This document shows, piece by piece, positions 7,087 through 15,473 of a DNA stretch of 15,940 bases; within the stretch, counting starts at the first letter, position 1; every line of letters starts with the position of its first letter. Source of the DNA: Candidatus Gastranaerophilales bacterium (GTDB lineage: Bacteria > Cyanobacteriota > Vampirovibrionia > Gastranaerophilales > Gastranaerophilaceae); contig CALUUL010000046.1 in assembly GCA_944323945.1 (NCBI GenBank), forward strand, positions 1-15,940. Reading direction: 5' to 3'. The position numbers and the translations under genes were made by a program. Below the pieces are notes generated by a model that ran no database searches, was not told where the DNA came from, and saw only the letters and a list, made by a program, of their open reading frames with translations.

Positions 7087-8436
7087 TTATTGTCTCGGAA
7101 TATGTATAGCTATATTATCAAGTCCTAAAATACTTTCAAATATACCTTCAGAATATGTTGGATGTGCAAAAATTACATCTTGCAATTTAGATGGTGATAT
7201 ATTATTTGTCATTGCTATTGCGATTTGCTCTATCATAGCACTTGCTTCTTCTGAAATAATATGAGCACCTAGTATTTCATTATCATTTGCTAAAATTTTT
7301 ACAAATCCTTCTATTTTATCATCAGCATAGGCTTTCCCTAATGCAGAAATCGGGAAAAATGATTTCTTATATTCTATATTATTTTTTTGTAATTCTTGTT
7401 CTGTTTTTCCGATAGAAGCAATTTCCGGTGTGCCATATATTACTGAGGGTACAAGGTTTTTATTAAATTTGGGGCATTCTCCTTTTATAATATATTCTAT
7501 TACTTCTTCAGCCTGTTTCATTGCGCTGTGTGCAAGCATTGATAGACCGTTTACATCACCTATTGCAAAGATATTCTCAATGTTTGTTTTGAAATTACAG
7601 TCTGTATCTATATATTTATTTATTTTTATGTATGAAGGCACTTTTGTACAGTTTGTTTCAGGCTGCCTTCCTGCACCTAAAAGTATTTTATCTGCTTTAA
7701 TAACTTTATCGTTTGATAAGGTTATTTCATTATTATTTATATTTTTTATTGTTGTAGATGTGTAGAAATCTATTCTGCTTTTTTTTAGTAACCTAATAAC
7801 ACGTTCTGACACTTCATAATCTGCTGTTGGAATAATATGTTCCATCATTTCGACCAAAGTGACTTTTACTCCAAGGCAGGAAAATATTCTTGCCCATTCT
7901 ATACCAATTGCACCTGTTCCAACAATTAATATACTTTGCGGAAGTTTTGTCATATTGAGAACATCATCTGATGTTAAAATAAAATCTTTTGCATATTCCC
8001 CTGGGAAATTTAATATATTAGGTTTTGAACCTGTTGCAATAATGATATTTTTAACTTCATAACTGCTTGTCTGTGTTTTGATTATGTTTTTTGATTCAAT
8101 AAATGCTTCTTCTTCTACAATTGTTATTCCATATCCTTTTATTAACATTGTTAGAGATTTTCTTATTTTTTCAGAAACGTTTTTTTGTCTTTCTTGGATT
8201 TTCTCAAAATCAAAAGATATATTTTCTGCTGCTATTCCGCATTTTTGTGCGTTCTTTATTTCTGAAAATGATTTACAAGAATGAAGAATTGTTTTTGTTG
8301 GAATGCATCCTCTATTTAAACATGTGCCTCCAATATGTTCCTTTTCAAATAAAACTACGCTTAAACCTCTTTGACTTGCTCTTATTGCTGCTGCGTAGCC
8401 TGCCGGTCCTGAACCTATTATTCCTATATCAAACAT
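7087..8436 (-). CDS. lpdA: Dihydrolipoamide dehydrogenase (E3)
   Basis: This flavoenzyme reoxidises lipoyl groups of 2-oxoacid dehydrogenase or glycine-cleavage complexes and passes electrons to NAD. The N-terminal FAD site is GSGPAGYAA (8-16). The redox disulfide is GGTCLNRGC with C39 and C44. The NAD-binding motif is VGTGAIG (172-178). The second FAD contact is IFAIGDVNG, and the C-terminal dimer-interface catalytic pair is HPTYSE with H425 and E430. At 449 residues it is slightly short for E3 and has no N-terminal lipoyl domain. AGAGG precedes the ATG. No E1 or E2 subunit gene is in the window, so which complex it serves is open. Clustering with pyk suggests pyruvate oxidation. A related mercuric or glutathione reductase is unlikely given the overall match. 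Confidence 0.93.
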   Translation of the reverse strand: MFDIGIIGSGPAGYAAAIRASQRGLSVVLFEKEHIGGTCLNRGCIPTKTILHSCKSFSEIKNAQKCGIAAENISFDFEKIQERQKNVSEKIRKSLTMLIKGYGITIVEEEAFIESKNIIKTQTSSYEVKNIIIATGSKPNILNFPGEYAKDFILTSDDVLNMTKLPQSILIVGTGAIGIEWARIFSCLGVKVTLVEMMEHIIPTADYEVSERVIRLLKKSRIDFYTSTTIKNINNNEITLSNDKVIKADKILLGAGRQPETNCTKVPSYIKINKYIDTDCNFKTNIENIFAIGDVNGLSMLAHSAMKQAEEVIEYIIKGECPKFNKNLVPSVIYGTPEIASIGKTEQELQKNNIEYKKSFFPISALGKAYADDKIEGFVKILANDNEILGAHIISEEASAMIEQIAIAMTNNISPSKLQDVIFAHPTYSEGIFESILGLDNIAIHIPRQ

Positions 8437-8478
8437 AAAAACCTCTTTTTTATTTGATTATACAATAAACATTTTCTT

Positions 8479-8507
8479 ATTATATAGAGATTTTCATGAA
8501 AATGAAA
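8479..8507 (-). promoter_or_regulatory. Candidate lpd-pyk promoter with palindrome
   Basis: On the minus strand TATAAT (8479-8484) lies 17 bp from a weak -35 TTTCAT (8502-8507), giving a leader of about 36 nt. A second TATAAT at 8457-8462 would leave only about 14 nt. A perfect 12-bp palindrome, TTTTCATGAAAA (8491-8502), occupies the spacer and could be an operator. The rest of the 8437-8692 intergenic region is AT-rich, with no further gene and no convincing plus-strand promoter. Confidence 0.35.
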
Positions 8508-8692
8508 AACCTTGTGGTTATTAAATTTCGAACAATTTTTAAAACTTAATTTTTAAGAAATGTTACAAAAAAGTTAAAAAATAAATTTAAAAACTAAAGT
8601 ATTTTTTTCAAACTCCGATAACTCAAAATGTAAGGATGAAAAAGTTCCTGATTAAAATGTAAAAGATAGTTGTTCTCGAAGGATTCCCTGTT

Positions 8693-9277
8693 ATGAAATT
8701 TATGAGTAAGATAGTTGTGCTTTTTAGCGCATTAATTTTAATGAGTTTTTCAAATATAGCTTTAGCTGCAGACTTCTCTGCTAATACTAAACAACCTGTA
8801 TTAACAGCTGCATTGAACAAATTAGAAGCAATGAATAATAGAAAAGTTTTAGACGTAATTCAAGGTCAAAATTCTACTAATAAACCTATCAGAATAATGT
8901 TCAGAAACTTAGCTGCTTTAGGTTATGGTACTTGTGAAGCAGTTACTGCAAAAACAGCTGATGGTGGTTTGGTTATATTAATCAGCTCTAATTATAAAAC
9001 AGCTCCTGTTGAAGCAGTTGCTTGTTTAATTGCTCACGAAAGTGTTCACCACGAAAATACAAAAACTTACGAAGAAGAAGTTAGAGCTTGGACTATGGAA
9101 GTTCAAACTTGGATGTCATTCACTCAATATAATCCTTCTTTAAAAACTGCTGATTCTAAATTAGTTAAAAGATTAAATTACTTATCTAAATTATATACAA
9201 AAGATGGTAATCAAATGACTTCAATCGCTAACTTAATCGCTACAAATCCTGCATATTCTTCATTAAAAAGATCTTAA
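8693..9277 (+). CDS. Secreted HExxH putative metallopeptidase, 194 aa
   Basis: The protein starts with a Sec signal peptide (about residues 1-25, ending SNIALA before ADF). The mature domain carries the zinc-protease signature HESVHH (H115, E116, H119), followed closely by YEEEVRAWTMEV (E127-E129), which could supply a third metal ligand. This HExxH plus nearby E-x-x-A layout is seen in small uncharacterised zincin families. The putative substrate is unknown. The ATG at 8693 follows AAGGA by 9 nt; a second in-frame ATG three codons later is possible. The gene is alone, divergent from lpd, and its stop overlaps by four bases the orphan U32 3'-end copy. Proteolytic activity is inferred from the motif only. 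Confidence 0.8.
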   Translation: MKFMSKIVVLFSALILMSFSNIALAADFSANTKQPVLTAALNKLEAMNNRKVLDVIQGQNSTNKPIRIMFRNLAALGYGTCEAVTAKTADGGLVILISSNYKTAPVEAVACLIAHESVHHENTKTYEEEVRAWTMEVQTWMSFTQYNPSLKTADSKLVKRLNYLSKLYTKDGNQMTSIANLIATNPAYSSLKRS

Positions 9278-9352
9278 TTCTTAGTCCTTATTTTCATAAC
9301 ACAATCCTTACAATTGAATTCAACAAGGTACTCCTTGTTGAATTCGTCTATT
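9274..9352 (-). pseudogene. Orphan 3' end of a U32 peptidase gene
   Basis: On the minus strand this stretch reads DEFNKEYLVEFNCKDC then VMKIRTKN and stop, with a stop codon immediately upstream in frame. Nineteen of the 21 residues from Ile to MKI are identical to the C-terminus of the U32 gene at the right edge (15710-15940). No start or ribosome binding site exists. At DNA level 9287-9352 matches 15719-15785 at about 60 of 67 positions (six substitutions, one indel), and similarity ends abruptly after GTCTATT. It is either a decayed second copy or one attachment-site half left by integration. Confidence 0.7.
9287..9352. repeat. Left direct repeat of candidate island (putative att), with 13-bp inverted repeat
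   Basis: It contains GAATTCAACAAGG (9316-9328), a TACT loop and CCTTGTTGAATTC (9333-9345), a perfect 13-bp stem. The same palindrome with loop TATT recurs at 15749-15778. A 45-nt core around it differs at only one position between the two copies. No T-run follows, so termination is not its obvious role. As a recombinase target it would delimit 9353-15718. Confidence 0.6.
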
Positions 9353-9458
9353 CAAGTGTTTATATAAGTAAAAACTATTTTGCGTTGTTAGAAAATTTAT
9401 GATATTTTAATTTAATATATTATATATAAATTGTTATATTTTTTGTTAGAGAGTTAAT

Positions 9459-9851
9459 ATGTTAAGAGTTTCTATATTTATATATTTTTTTCTGTTTCTG
9501 AGTTTAATAATTAATAAACTTTATATTTATGCTTTGTTTTCTTTAATATTAATTCCTGTATTTATATTTGTGAATATTCATCGTAAGAATTTAAAAATAG
9601 AAGAGTATAAAATTAAGATAGAGCGCGCAAAAAAAAGATTTAGTAGAAATAAGAAAATTGAACCCTTTATAAATGTAAATCAAGAAGAGTGGTATATTAT
9701 TGAATTAATACCTGGTGTTTCAAGAGTAAGGGCTAAAATATTAGCAAATGCTGTAAAAAAGTCAAAATTAAATACATTTGAGGAATTTGCAAATATATGT
9801 AATTTAGATCCTGCTCTTCATAACTTAGATAAAAAAATAATAAAATTTTAA
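9459..9851 (+). CDS. Membrane-anchored helix-hairpin-helix protein (ComEA-like)
   Basis: Two hydrophobic segments (about residues 4-21 and 24-43) are followed by a basic charged linker (44-68). The C-terminal domain is INVNQEEWYIIELIPGVSRV (71-90) and then RAKILANAVKKS, which fits the ComEA-type helix-hairpin-helix pattern: INxN..., LPG(I/V)xxxxAxxI, then a second, degenerate hairpin to residue 130. Such domains bind DNA without sequence specificity; in competence systems ComEA pulls incoming DNA across the membrane. The order here, membrane segments then a C-terminal HhH, resembles ComEA, but no comEC is nearby. An alternative is a general secretion-pathway component with the same fold. GAGAG lies just upstream of the ATG. 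Confidence 0.7.
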   Translation: MLRVSIFIYFFLFLSLIINKLYIYALFSLILIPVFIFVNIHRKNLKIEEYKIKIERAKKRFSRNKKIEPFINVNQEEWYIIELIPGVSRVRAKILANAVKKSKLNTFEEFANICNLDPALHNLDKKIIKF

Positions 9852-9869
9852 TATTTGTTAATTTTCTCC

Positions 9870-9898
9870 TTGAAAAATTAAAGAAAAATAGCTAAAAA
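9870..9898 (+). promoter_or_regulatory. Candidate promoter of the giant protein gene
   Basis: TTGAAA (9870-9875; 5 of 6 to the -35 consensus) and TAAAAA (9893-9898; 4 of 6 to the -10) are separated by 17 bp. The start codon lies at 9932 behind a GGAG ribosome binding site. Chance occurrence is possible in such AT-rich DNA. Confidence 0.35.
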
Positions 9899-9931
9899 GC
9901 CGACATTAATAAAAAAGATGGAGAAAATGGT

Positions 9932-12900
9932 ATGGATTTTATTTCTTTAAAAAGATCATTTTTTTCTTATTTAGAAGAAAATGGAAAACTTGAAGAAATA
10001 AATACGGGGATAAATACAGAGGAAAGTGATAATTTAACAAATGATTTTGATATAAGTATATTTCAATATGCTAAAGAATTTAAAACATTTTTACAATCGG
10101 AATATGATACTACCGGTATTAATTTAATGGGTAAAAGTATATCTGATATATTAGATATGGAAATAGAATCAGGAAAACTTGTTGATAAAGAAGAAGTAGT
10201 GGAAGAAGGTTATGATGAAAACGATGATGAAATAGAAAATGATGAAAAAATTGAAAAACCAGATGAAAATCCAGTAACCGAAAAAGTTGAAGATAATTTA
10301 GAAGATGAACTTCTTTCTGATATGACATCAGCAGAAGCAGGAAAAGTAGTTGATGGTTTTGAAAATGAAATATCATCTTTGGTTGATGAACAAGTTCAAC
10401 AAGGAGAAATGAATGGATTTGATATTTTTAAGGATGTTTTTAATGAATTAACTGAAAGTAGTGAATTTGTTAATACAATAGATACAAATAAATCTAATGA
10501 TATTGATAAAAATGAATTAGAAACTTTCTTAAATTCGATAAAAGGTTTTGATAATAATGACGAAGATGTTTCAGTAGATGATTTATTAACAACTGCATCA
10601 CAAATTCAAGAAGGTAAATTTACTTTTATTTCAACAGGAAATAATTCAACAGATTCTGGAGATATTCAAGATACCGATTCAGTCATTAGCGGAGAAAACA
10701 ATAGTTCTACAGAAGATAATATGCCTATAGATTCAACAGGTGTAATAGATGGCTCTTCAGATAGCTTGATTGGTGATAATAATATAGATGTTGATATATC
10801 TACAGATGGCGGAAGTATGAATTCTGGTTCTTCTTTGGATGGCGGAATTGATGACTCTGGAAATTTAGGTTCTATGACAGACGAATTAGAGTCGTTACAA
10901 CAAGAAAAAGAAGAAACAGAAACAGATTTATCAGAGCAAACAGATAAATATAATTCTACACAAAATGAGAAAGAACAAGTTGTTGGTGAGCTTTCTAGTG
11001 AAATAGAAACGGGAAATTCTGAATTATCGGATGCTCAAGATGAAGTTGGTAATGCAGCACAGGAAAAAGATAATGCGGAAAGTGATGTAGAAAGTGCGCA
11101 ACAAGAAACACAATGCAGTAAGGCAGAAGCTGATGAGGCAGAACAAGCTTTATCGGATGCTCAAAATCAAACTTGTGAGTCACAAAACAATGTTAATTCT
11201 GCAGAGGAAAATAATCAGCAAGCTATACAGAATGAACAAGAAGCACAAGAAGATTCAACTGCAGCAAATGATGATTTAACAACAGCAGTTGGAAATACTA
11301 ATGCAGCACAAGGTACTGCAGATGCAAAAAGTGGTGAACTTCAAACTGCAACAGTTGAAGCATCTGAAGCATTTTCTGTATTGAATATAAAAAATCAAGA
11401 GGTTTCTAAAGCCCAAAGTGAATATAATAATGCAAAAGCACAACAAGATAATTCTAATAAAAATATATTTCAAAGAATTGCAAGTTGGGTAAGCAGTTTA
11501 TTTAATAAATTACAAGATGCAATTATGCAAAGAGATCATGCACAAGCAGAAGCAGATAGAAAAGAGGCTGAACAAGAAAAAGCCCAAGTTGCAAGTGATG
11601 AAGCATTAGAAGCTTTGGAACAAAGAAAAGAAGAACAAAATGAGGCTCAAGCTGTGGCAGATGCTGCCCAAGTTGTTTTAGATAGAGCAACAGGGGAAAG
11701 AGAAGTTAGTGATCAGGAATATGCAGAAGCTCTTGTGATACTAGCATCTTCTATGGAAGCAGAAGAAAATGCTGAATCTGAATATACTACAGCTTTTGAT
11801 AATTATTTGCAATGTAATAATTATCAAATAGATGCAGAAGGCAGATTGCAAGATGCTAATGGTAATTATATTTCTGCAACTCAAGTTGCACAAGAACTAG
11901 AAACATATGTCCAAGGTTTAGTTGAGTCAAGAGATACTAAAGAAAAAGAATATGATGATGTAATTGTTGCAACTGCAAATGTTATAGCTGGTGATGAAAG
12001 TAAAATACAAGAACTAGATACAAAAATAAAAAATTTAGAAACACAAATAGAGCAAGAAAAAGAAAATATAGCATTGCAAGAAGCAATGATTACAGAACTT
12101 TCAACAGAACAAAGTGAAATTAATGCTGCAAGTGGTGCTGGTGGTATTGCAGATGGAGTTGTTTCTCTATTTGGATTTGGTAGTGCTAAAGACCAAAAAG
12201 AACTTAATGATAAAAAAGCAATACTGGAAGAAGCCCTGCTTTCTGGAGATAGTCAAAAAATTGCTGAGGCATATAAAGCAATATATGGTGATAAAGAGGT
12301 TGTTGTTGATGCATCTGGTAAAGTTGTAGATACATCTGAACTTTCTGAAGAAGAACTTGCAAAATGTTCTGTTGTAACTGTTAAAGATTTATCAAATGAT
12401 AATCTGTCAACATTAATGCATAATGAAGCTGCTGCTACTGAAAATACTGTACAAACAATAGATGCAATAAATAATGGTTCTGTTGTGTGTGATGGTGAAG
12501 AAATAACAATGGAAGAAATTAATGCTATCATACAAGAACAGGTTGCAGCTATGGCTGAAGATATGGATAATGCGGTATCTCAGCAGGGTATAATAAGTAA
12601 ATTTGCTGGTGGTGCAAATAATATATTGGGTATAGGTACTAGCGAAACAGAAGCAAGAGCACAAATTGAAGTATATCAACAACTTGCCGCACAACTTAAT
12701 TCTTGTACCGATCCTGTAGAATATGCTGCATTATTTAAACAAATTACAGGTAGAGATTTTAATCTTGAATCAGTTGTTGAACTATATGCTTATGATAAAG
12801 TTTCAAAAGGTTCAAGTACTAGTTCAACAGAAAATACTGCTGGTACAGAACAAAGTAATAAAGTAGATATTACTTCTTATGTCGATTCTGTAACAGATAC

Positions 12901-15451
12901 TGTTAATGAAGATGAAAATTTAGATAAAGATTCTTTATCTATGACAAAAGATAATCCTGCAAGAGAATCAATTGAAGATTATAAAGAAACGCAAGAAACA
13001 GCAAAAGATGCAGTAGTTGGTGTAGTTTCAGGAGTTGTATCTACAGCAGTAGTAACAGTATGTTCTGCAGCTGGAATATGTGCTGCTCCATTTACAGCTG
13101 GTGCATCTCTTGGTTTAGTAGCTGCAGGATTCGCTATAGCAGGTGCTACAGGTGCTGCAGTTTCTACTGGTTTAAATGCTATAGATAGCATATATGATAA
13201 AGATGGTGATGGTTCACTTGATTTTAACTATAGTTGGAAAGAAGCTGGTAAAGATGCATTAATTGGCTCTCTTAATGGTATTGTTGGTAATTTATCAAGT
13301 GGAGTTGGAGCTGCTGTTACTGGTAAAATTAGTACTCAGGCAACACAAACTGCTGTAACAACAACATTAAAAGAAACAATACAAAAAGGAGTGGTTAATT
13401 ACGGTGGTAAAGCTGCCGGCGCAGCCGTTGAAGGATTTATTGATGGTAGTATCAGCTCTAGTGGTGAATATGCCATTAATGCTTTAATGGATGAAAATAT
13501 TGACTTTTCTTTAAGAGAGTTTGCTGAAACAGGATTGCAAGGTGGTCTATTCGGTTCTGTATTTAATGTTGGCCTAACCACTGCTGCTAGTGGTTTATCG
13601 GCAGTTTCAGATGGGTTTAAAGCCAAAAACTTTGAAGTTGATGTTAATCAATTCTTAGCTGATGGTACAACGAATAATAAACTTGCAGAAGTAGTTGCAG
13701 GTAAATTAGATGATTCGTTATTAGATCCAAATGGAATGGTTAATCATTATGCTGCCGGTCAATTGATGAAAAATGCGGAAACTGCACTTGATTCTTTAGA
13801 AAAGCATTTTAAAACAGTAGGTTTAGATCCAAGTGATGCTATAAAGGTACTTGATAATGTATCTTTATCTGAAATGTCTAATGTCCCTGCTATGATTTCT
13901 GCTTTAAAACAATTAGAAATATCAGGAATAGATATGACTACTGTAGATGGTGTTTCTGATAGTCTTAGCAAAATTAATGATGTTAAATTAAATGAAAATG
14001 GAACATTATCTTCAATGAAAGTTGTAAGTGATGGGCAAGAAATAACTTTTGATTTTGATGAAAAGGGTAATTTAACTGCCATAGGCTTATCTGAAAGTGG
14101 TGATGATGTAAAAGTTGACGGCGGAGATGTTGATGATATTAAAACAGGTTCTCAAGTTGATGATATAAAAGTTGATGGCGGAGATGTTGATGATGGTATA
14201 AAACATGATATTCCAACAGAAGAAGAATTATATAAAAATAGATTATCTGATTTAGAAAATAATCATGGATTAAGCGGTAAACAAGCAAAAACTATTGCTA
14301 ATATGGATGAAACCCAGTATCAACGTGTAGTTCAAAGCTTGGATAACGGTATGAATGTTGATGATGCAATTAAAATGAGTCAGTTTGATGATGTTAAATA
14401 TAATAGAGCTGCAATGTTAGCTACTCAAGGAGTTGAATTTGCAACCATAACAAAGATTATAGATGATTTTGACGATATAGAAATAAGAAGAATGTGTGAA
14501 AGTTTATCTTCTGGAAATGAATATGCTTATTGCATGCCAAGTCAGAACAACGTAAAAGGGGTTTTTATCACTAAAGATGGACAAATAAAAATTCAGCAAT
14601 GTTCTATCCAAGAAATTAATGATCTCTCTAGTAATAAAAAAGCACTTTGTATGATAAACAATTTAGATGAAAAATATGATTTAATTAATTATGTGACTCA
14701 TGGTCAAAGATTGGATAGCAGCCTTGCCGATTATAAAATTAAAATTGGAAATAAAGAAATAAATATTTTAACTGATAATAATCTTGTTTCAGAACAATAT
14801 ATGATTAAATATGGTGCAAATCCAAATATGCAATTGTTTTCAAGCGATATGCAAGAAGGATTAGAAGATGCTCTTAGAAGAATGGACGCTATGGGACAAC
14901 CAATTCCTGATAAAATTTATTTAACAGATTTATTTGATATGCATAAATTTACAAATGGTACTGTACAAAAACCAGCAGGATATTTTAGCAATGGTTCTCC
15001 AAATTGTATATATGTAAATTCATCATCACCAATGAGTGTTGACTACTTTAAAGAAGTAATATACCATGAATCGGCACATATGGAAGATTTCAATTTAGGT
15101 AAAATAAGCTACCAAAAAGGAATAAAAATTAATGAAAATTTAAACTATATTAATTTTGGTTCTAGAACTATAAATACTTCAGATATTGAAAGATTTATAA
15201 GCAAATATTCTCTTGTAAATCCTGCTGAATTTGTTGCAGAAATAACAGCATTAATTACAAGTGGAAAAATCAAAATAGATAGAAATGGTAACTATACTTT
15301 TGTCACTGATATGTGGGGCAGATACATAAATGCAAAAGGAATATCTACACATTTTAATCAATATAAAGATGGTTTGATTTTAAAAGATATAATAGATTTA
15401 TATATTTATTTAACTGATGGTAAAATTGCAATACCTAAAGTAATAGTATAA
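9932..15451 (+). CDS. Giant polymorphic-toxin-like protein with C-terminal zincin domain, 1839 aa
   Basis: No signal peptide is visible. Residues 1-300 are acidic and include a canonical EF-hand loop at D184-E195 (DTNKSNDIDKNE), followed by a degenerate partner (FDNNDEDVSVDDL). Residues 317-730 form a long Ala/Glu/Gln-rich coiled coil, broken near 510-525 by an aromatic amphipathic stretch (NIFQRIASWVSSLFNKL). Two weakly similar helical units follow (about 734-790 and 884-953). A hydrophobic Gly/Ala/Val segment spans about 1028-1085, next to a DxDxDG loop (1089-1097) and a Gly-rich region to about 1235. Asp-rich repeats lie near 1395-1425. The C-terminal domain has HESAH (H1712, E1713, H1716) and NPAEFVAEITALI (E1766, E1770), matching the gluzincin pattern of anthrax-lethal-factor-like proteases. 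Inference: a secreted effector or polymorphic toxin whose protease sits at the C-terminus. A surface structural protein is the alternative. GGAG lies 8 nt before the start. Confidence 0.8.
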   Translation: MDFISLKRSFFSYLEENGKLEEINTGINTEESDNLTNDFDISIFQYAKEFKTFLQSEYDTTGINLMGKSISDILDMEIESGKLVDKEEVVEEGYDENDDEIENDEKIEKPDENPVTEKVEDNLEDELLSDMTSAEAGKVVDGFENEISSLVDEQVQQGEMNGFDIFKDVFNELTESSEFVNTIDTNKSNDIDKNELETFLNSIKGFDNNDEDVSVDDLLTTASQIQEGKFTFISTGNNSTDSGDIQDTDSVISGENNSSTEDNMPIDSTGVIDGSSDSLIGDNNIDVDISTDGGSMNSGSSLDGGIDDSGNLGSMTDELESLQQEKEETETDLSEQTDKYNSTQNEKEQVVGELSSEIETGNSELSDAQDEVGNAAQEKDNAESDVESAQQETQCSKAEADEAEQALSDAQNQTCESQNNVNSAEENNQQAIQNEQEAQEDSTAANDDLTTAVGNTNAAQGTADAKSGELQTATVEASEAFSVLNIKNQEVSKAQSEYNNAKAQQDNSNKNIFQRIASWVSSLFNKLQDAIMQRDHAQAEADRKEAEQEKAQVASDEALEALEQRKEEQNEAQAVADAAQVVLDRATGEREVSDQEYAEALVILASSMEAEENAESEYTTAFDNYLQCNNYQIDAEGRLQDANGNYISATQVAQELETYVQGLVESRDTKEKEYDDVIVATANVIAGDESKIQELDTKIKNLETQIEQEKENIALQEAMITELSTEQSEINAASGAGGIADGVVSLFGFGSAKDQKELNDKKAILEEALLSGDSQKIAEAYKAIYGDKEVVVDASGKVVDTSELSEEELAKCSVVTVKDLSNDNLSTLMHNEAAATENTVQTIDAINNGSVVCDGEEITMEEINAIIQEQVAAMAEDMDNAVSQQGIISKFAGGANNILGIGTSETEARAQIEVYQQLAAQLNSCTDPVEYAALFKQITGRDFNLESVVELYAYDKVSKGSSTSSTENTAGTEQSNKVDITSYVDSVTDTVNEDENLDKDSLSMTKDNPARESIEDYKETQETAKDAVVGVVSGVVSTAVVTVCSAAGICAAPFTAGASLGLVAAGFAIAGATGAAVSTGLNAIDSIYDKDGDGSLDFNYSWKEAGKDALIGSLNGIVGNLSSGVGAAVTGKISTQATQTAVTTTLKETIQKGVVNYGGKAAGAAVEGFIDGSISSSGEYAINALMDENIDFSLREFAETGLQGGLFGSVFNVGLTTAASGLSAVSDGFKAKNFEVDVNQFLADGTTNNKLAEVVAGKLDDSLLDPNGMVNHYAAGQLMKNAETALDSLEKHFKTVGLDPSDAIKVLDNVSLSEMSNVPAMISALKQLEISGIDMTTVDGVSDSLSKINDVKLNENGTLSSMKVVSDGQEITFDFDEKGNLTAIGLSESGDDVKVDGGDVDDIKTGSQVDDIKVDGGDVDDGIKHDIPTEEELYKNRLSDLENNHGLSGKQAKTIANMDETQYQRVVQSLDNGMNVDDAIKMSQFDDVKYNRAAMLATQGVEFATITKIIDDFDDIEIRRMCESLSSGNEYAYCMPSQNNVKGVFITKDGQIKIQQCSIQEINDLSSNKKALCMINNLDEKYDLINYVTHGQRLDSSLADYKIKIGNKEINILTDNNLVSEQYMIKYGANPNMQLFSSDMQEGLEDALRRMDAMGQPIPDKIYLTDLFDMHKFTNGTVQKPAGYFSNGSPNCIYVNSSSPMSVDYFKEVIYHESAHMEDFNLGKISYQKGIKINENLNYINFGSRTINTSDIERFISKYSLVNPAEFVAEITALITSGKIKIDRNGNYTFVTDMWGRYINAKGISTHFNQYKDGLILKDIIDLYIYLTDGKIAIPKVIV
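14110..14194 (+). repeat. Asp-rich 57-bp-period repeat inside the giant gene
   Basis: A 28-nt unit at 14110-14137 recurs at 14167-14194 with one substitution. It encodes KVDGGDVDD twice, with a related QVDDIKVD between. It lies in the linker between the Gly-rich core and the C-terminal toxin-like region, a typical place for recombination that swaps toxin tips. Confidence 0.7.
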
Positions 15452-15473
15452 TATGTTTAAGTTAGGAGCTAAT

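Noticed and set aside
9316..9345. Rho-independent terminator after the secreted metallopeptidase gene
   Set aside because: The stem is perfect but no T-run follows on either strand, and the same palindrome occurs within the U32 coding frame.
9852..9885. AT-only hairpin (TTAATTTT with AAAATTAA) as a terminator after the HhH gene
   Set aside because: Its stem lacks G-C pairs and it has no proper T-run; such pairings are expected by chance in this base composition.
10119..14082. Long open frames on the minus strand opposite the giant gene
   Set aside because: They are antisense shadows of an Ala/Glu/Asp-rich gene, with no ribosome binding sites and with biased Leu/His or Ser/Pro content.
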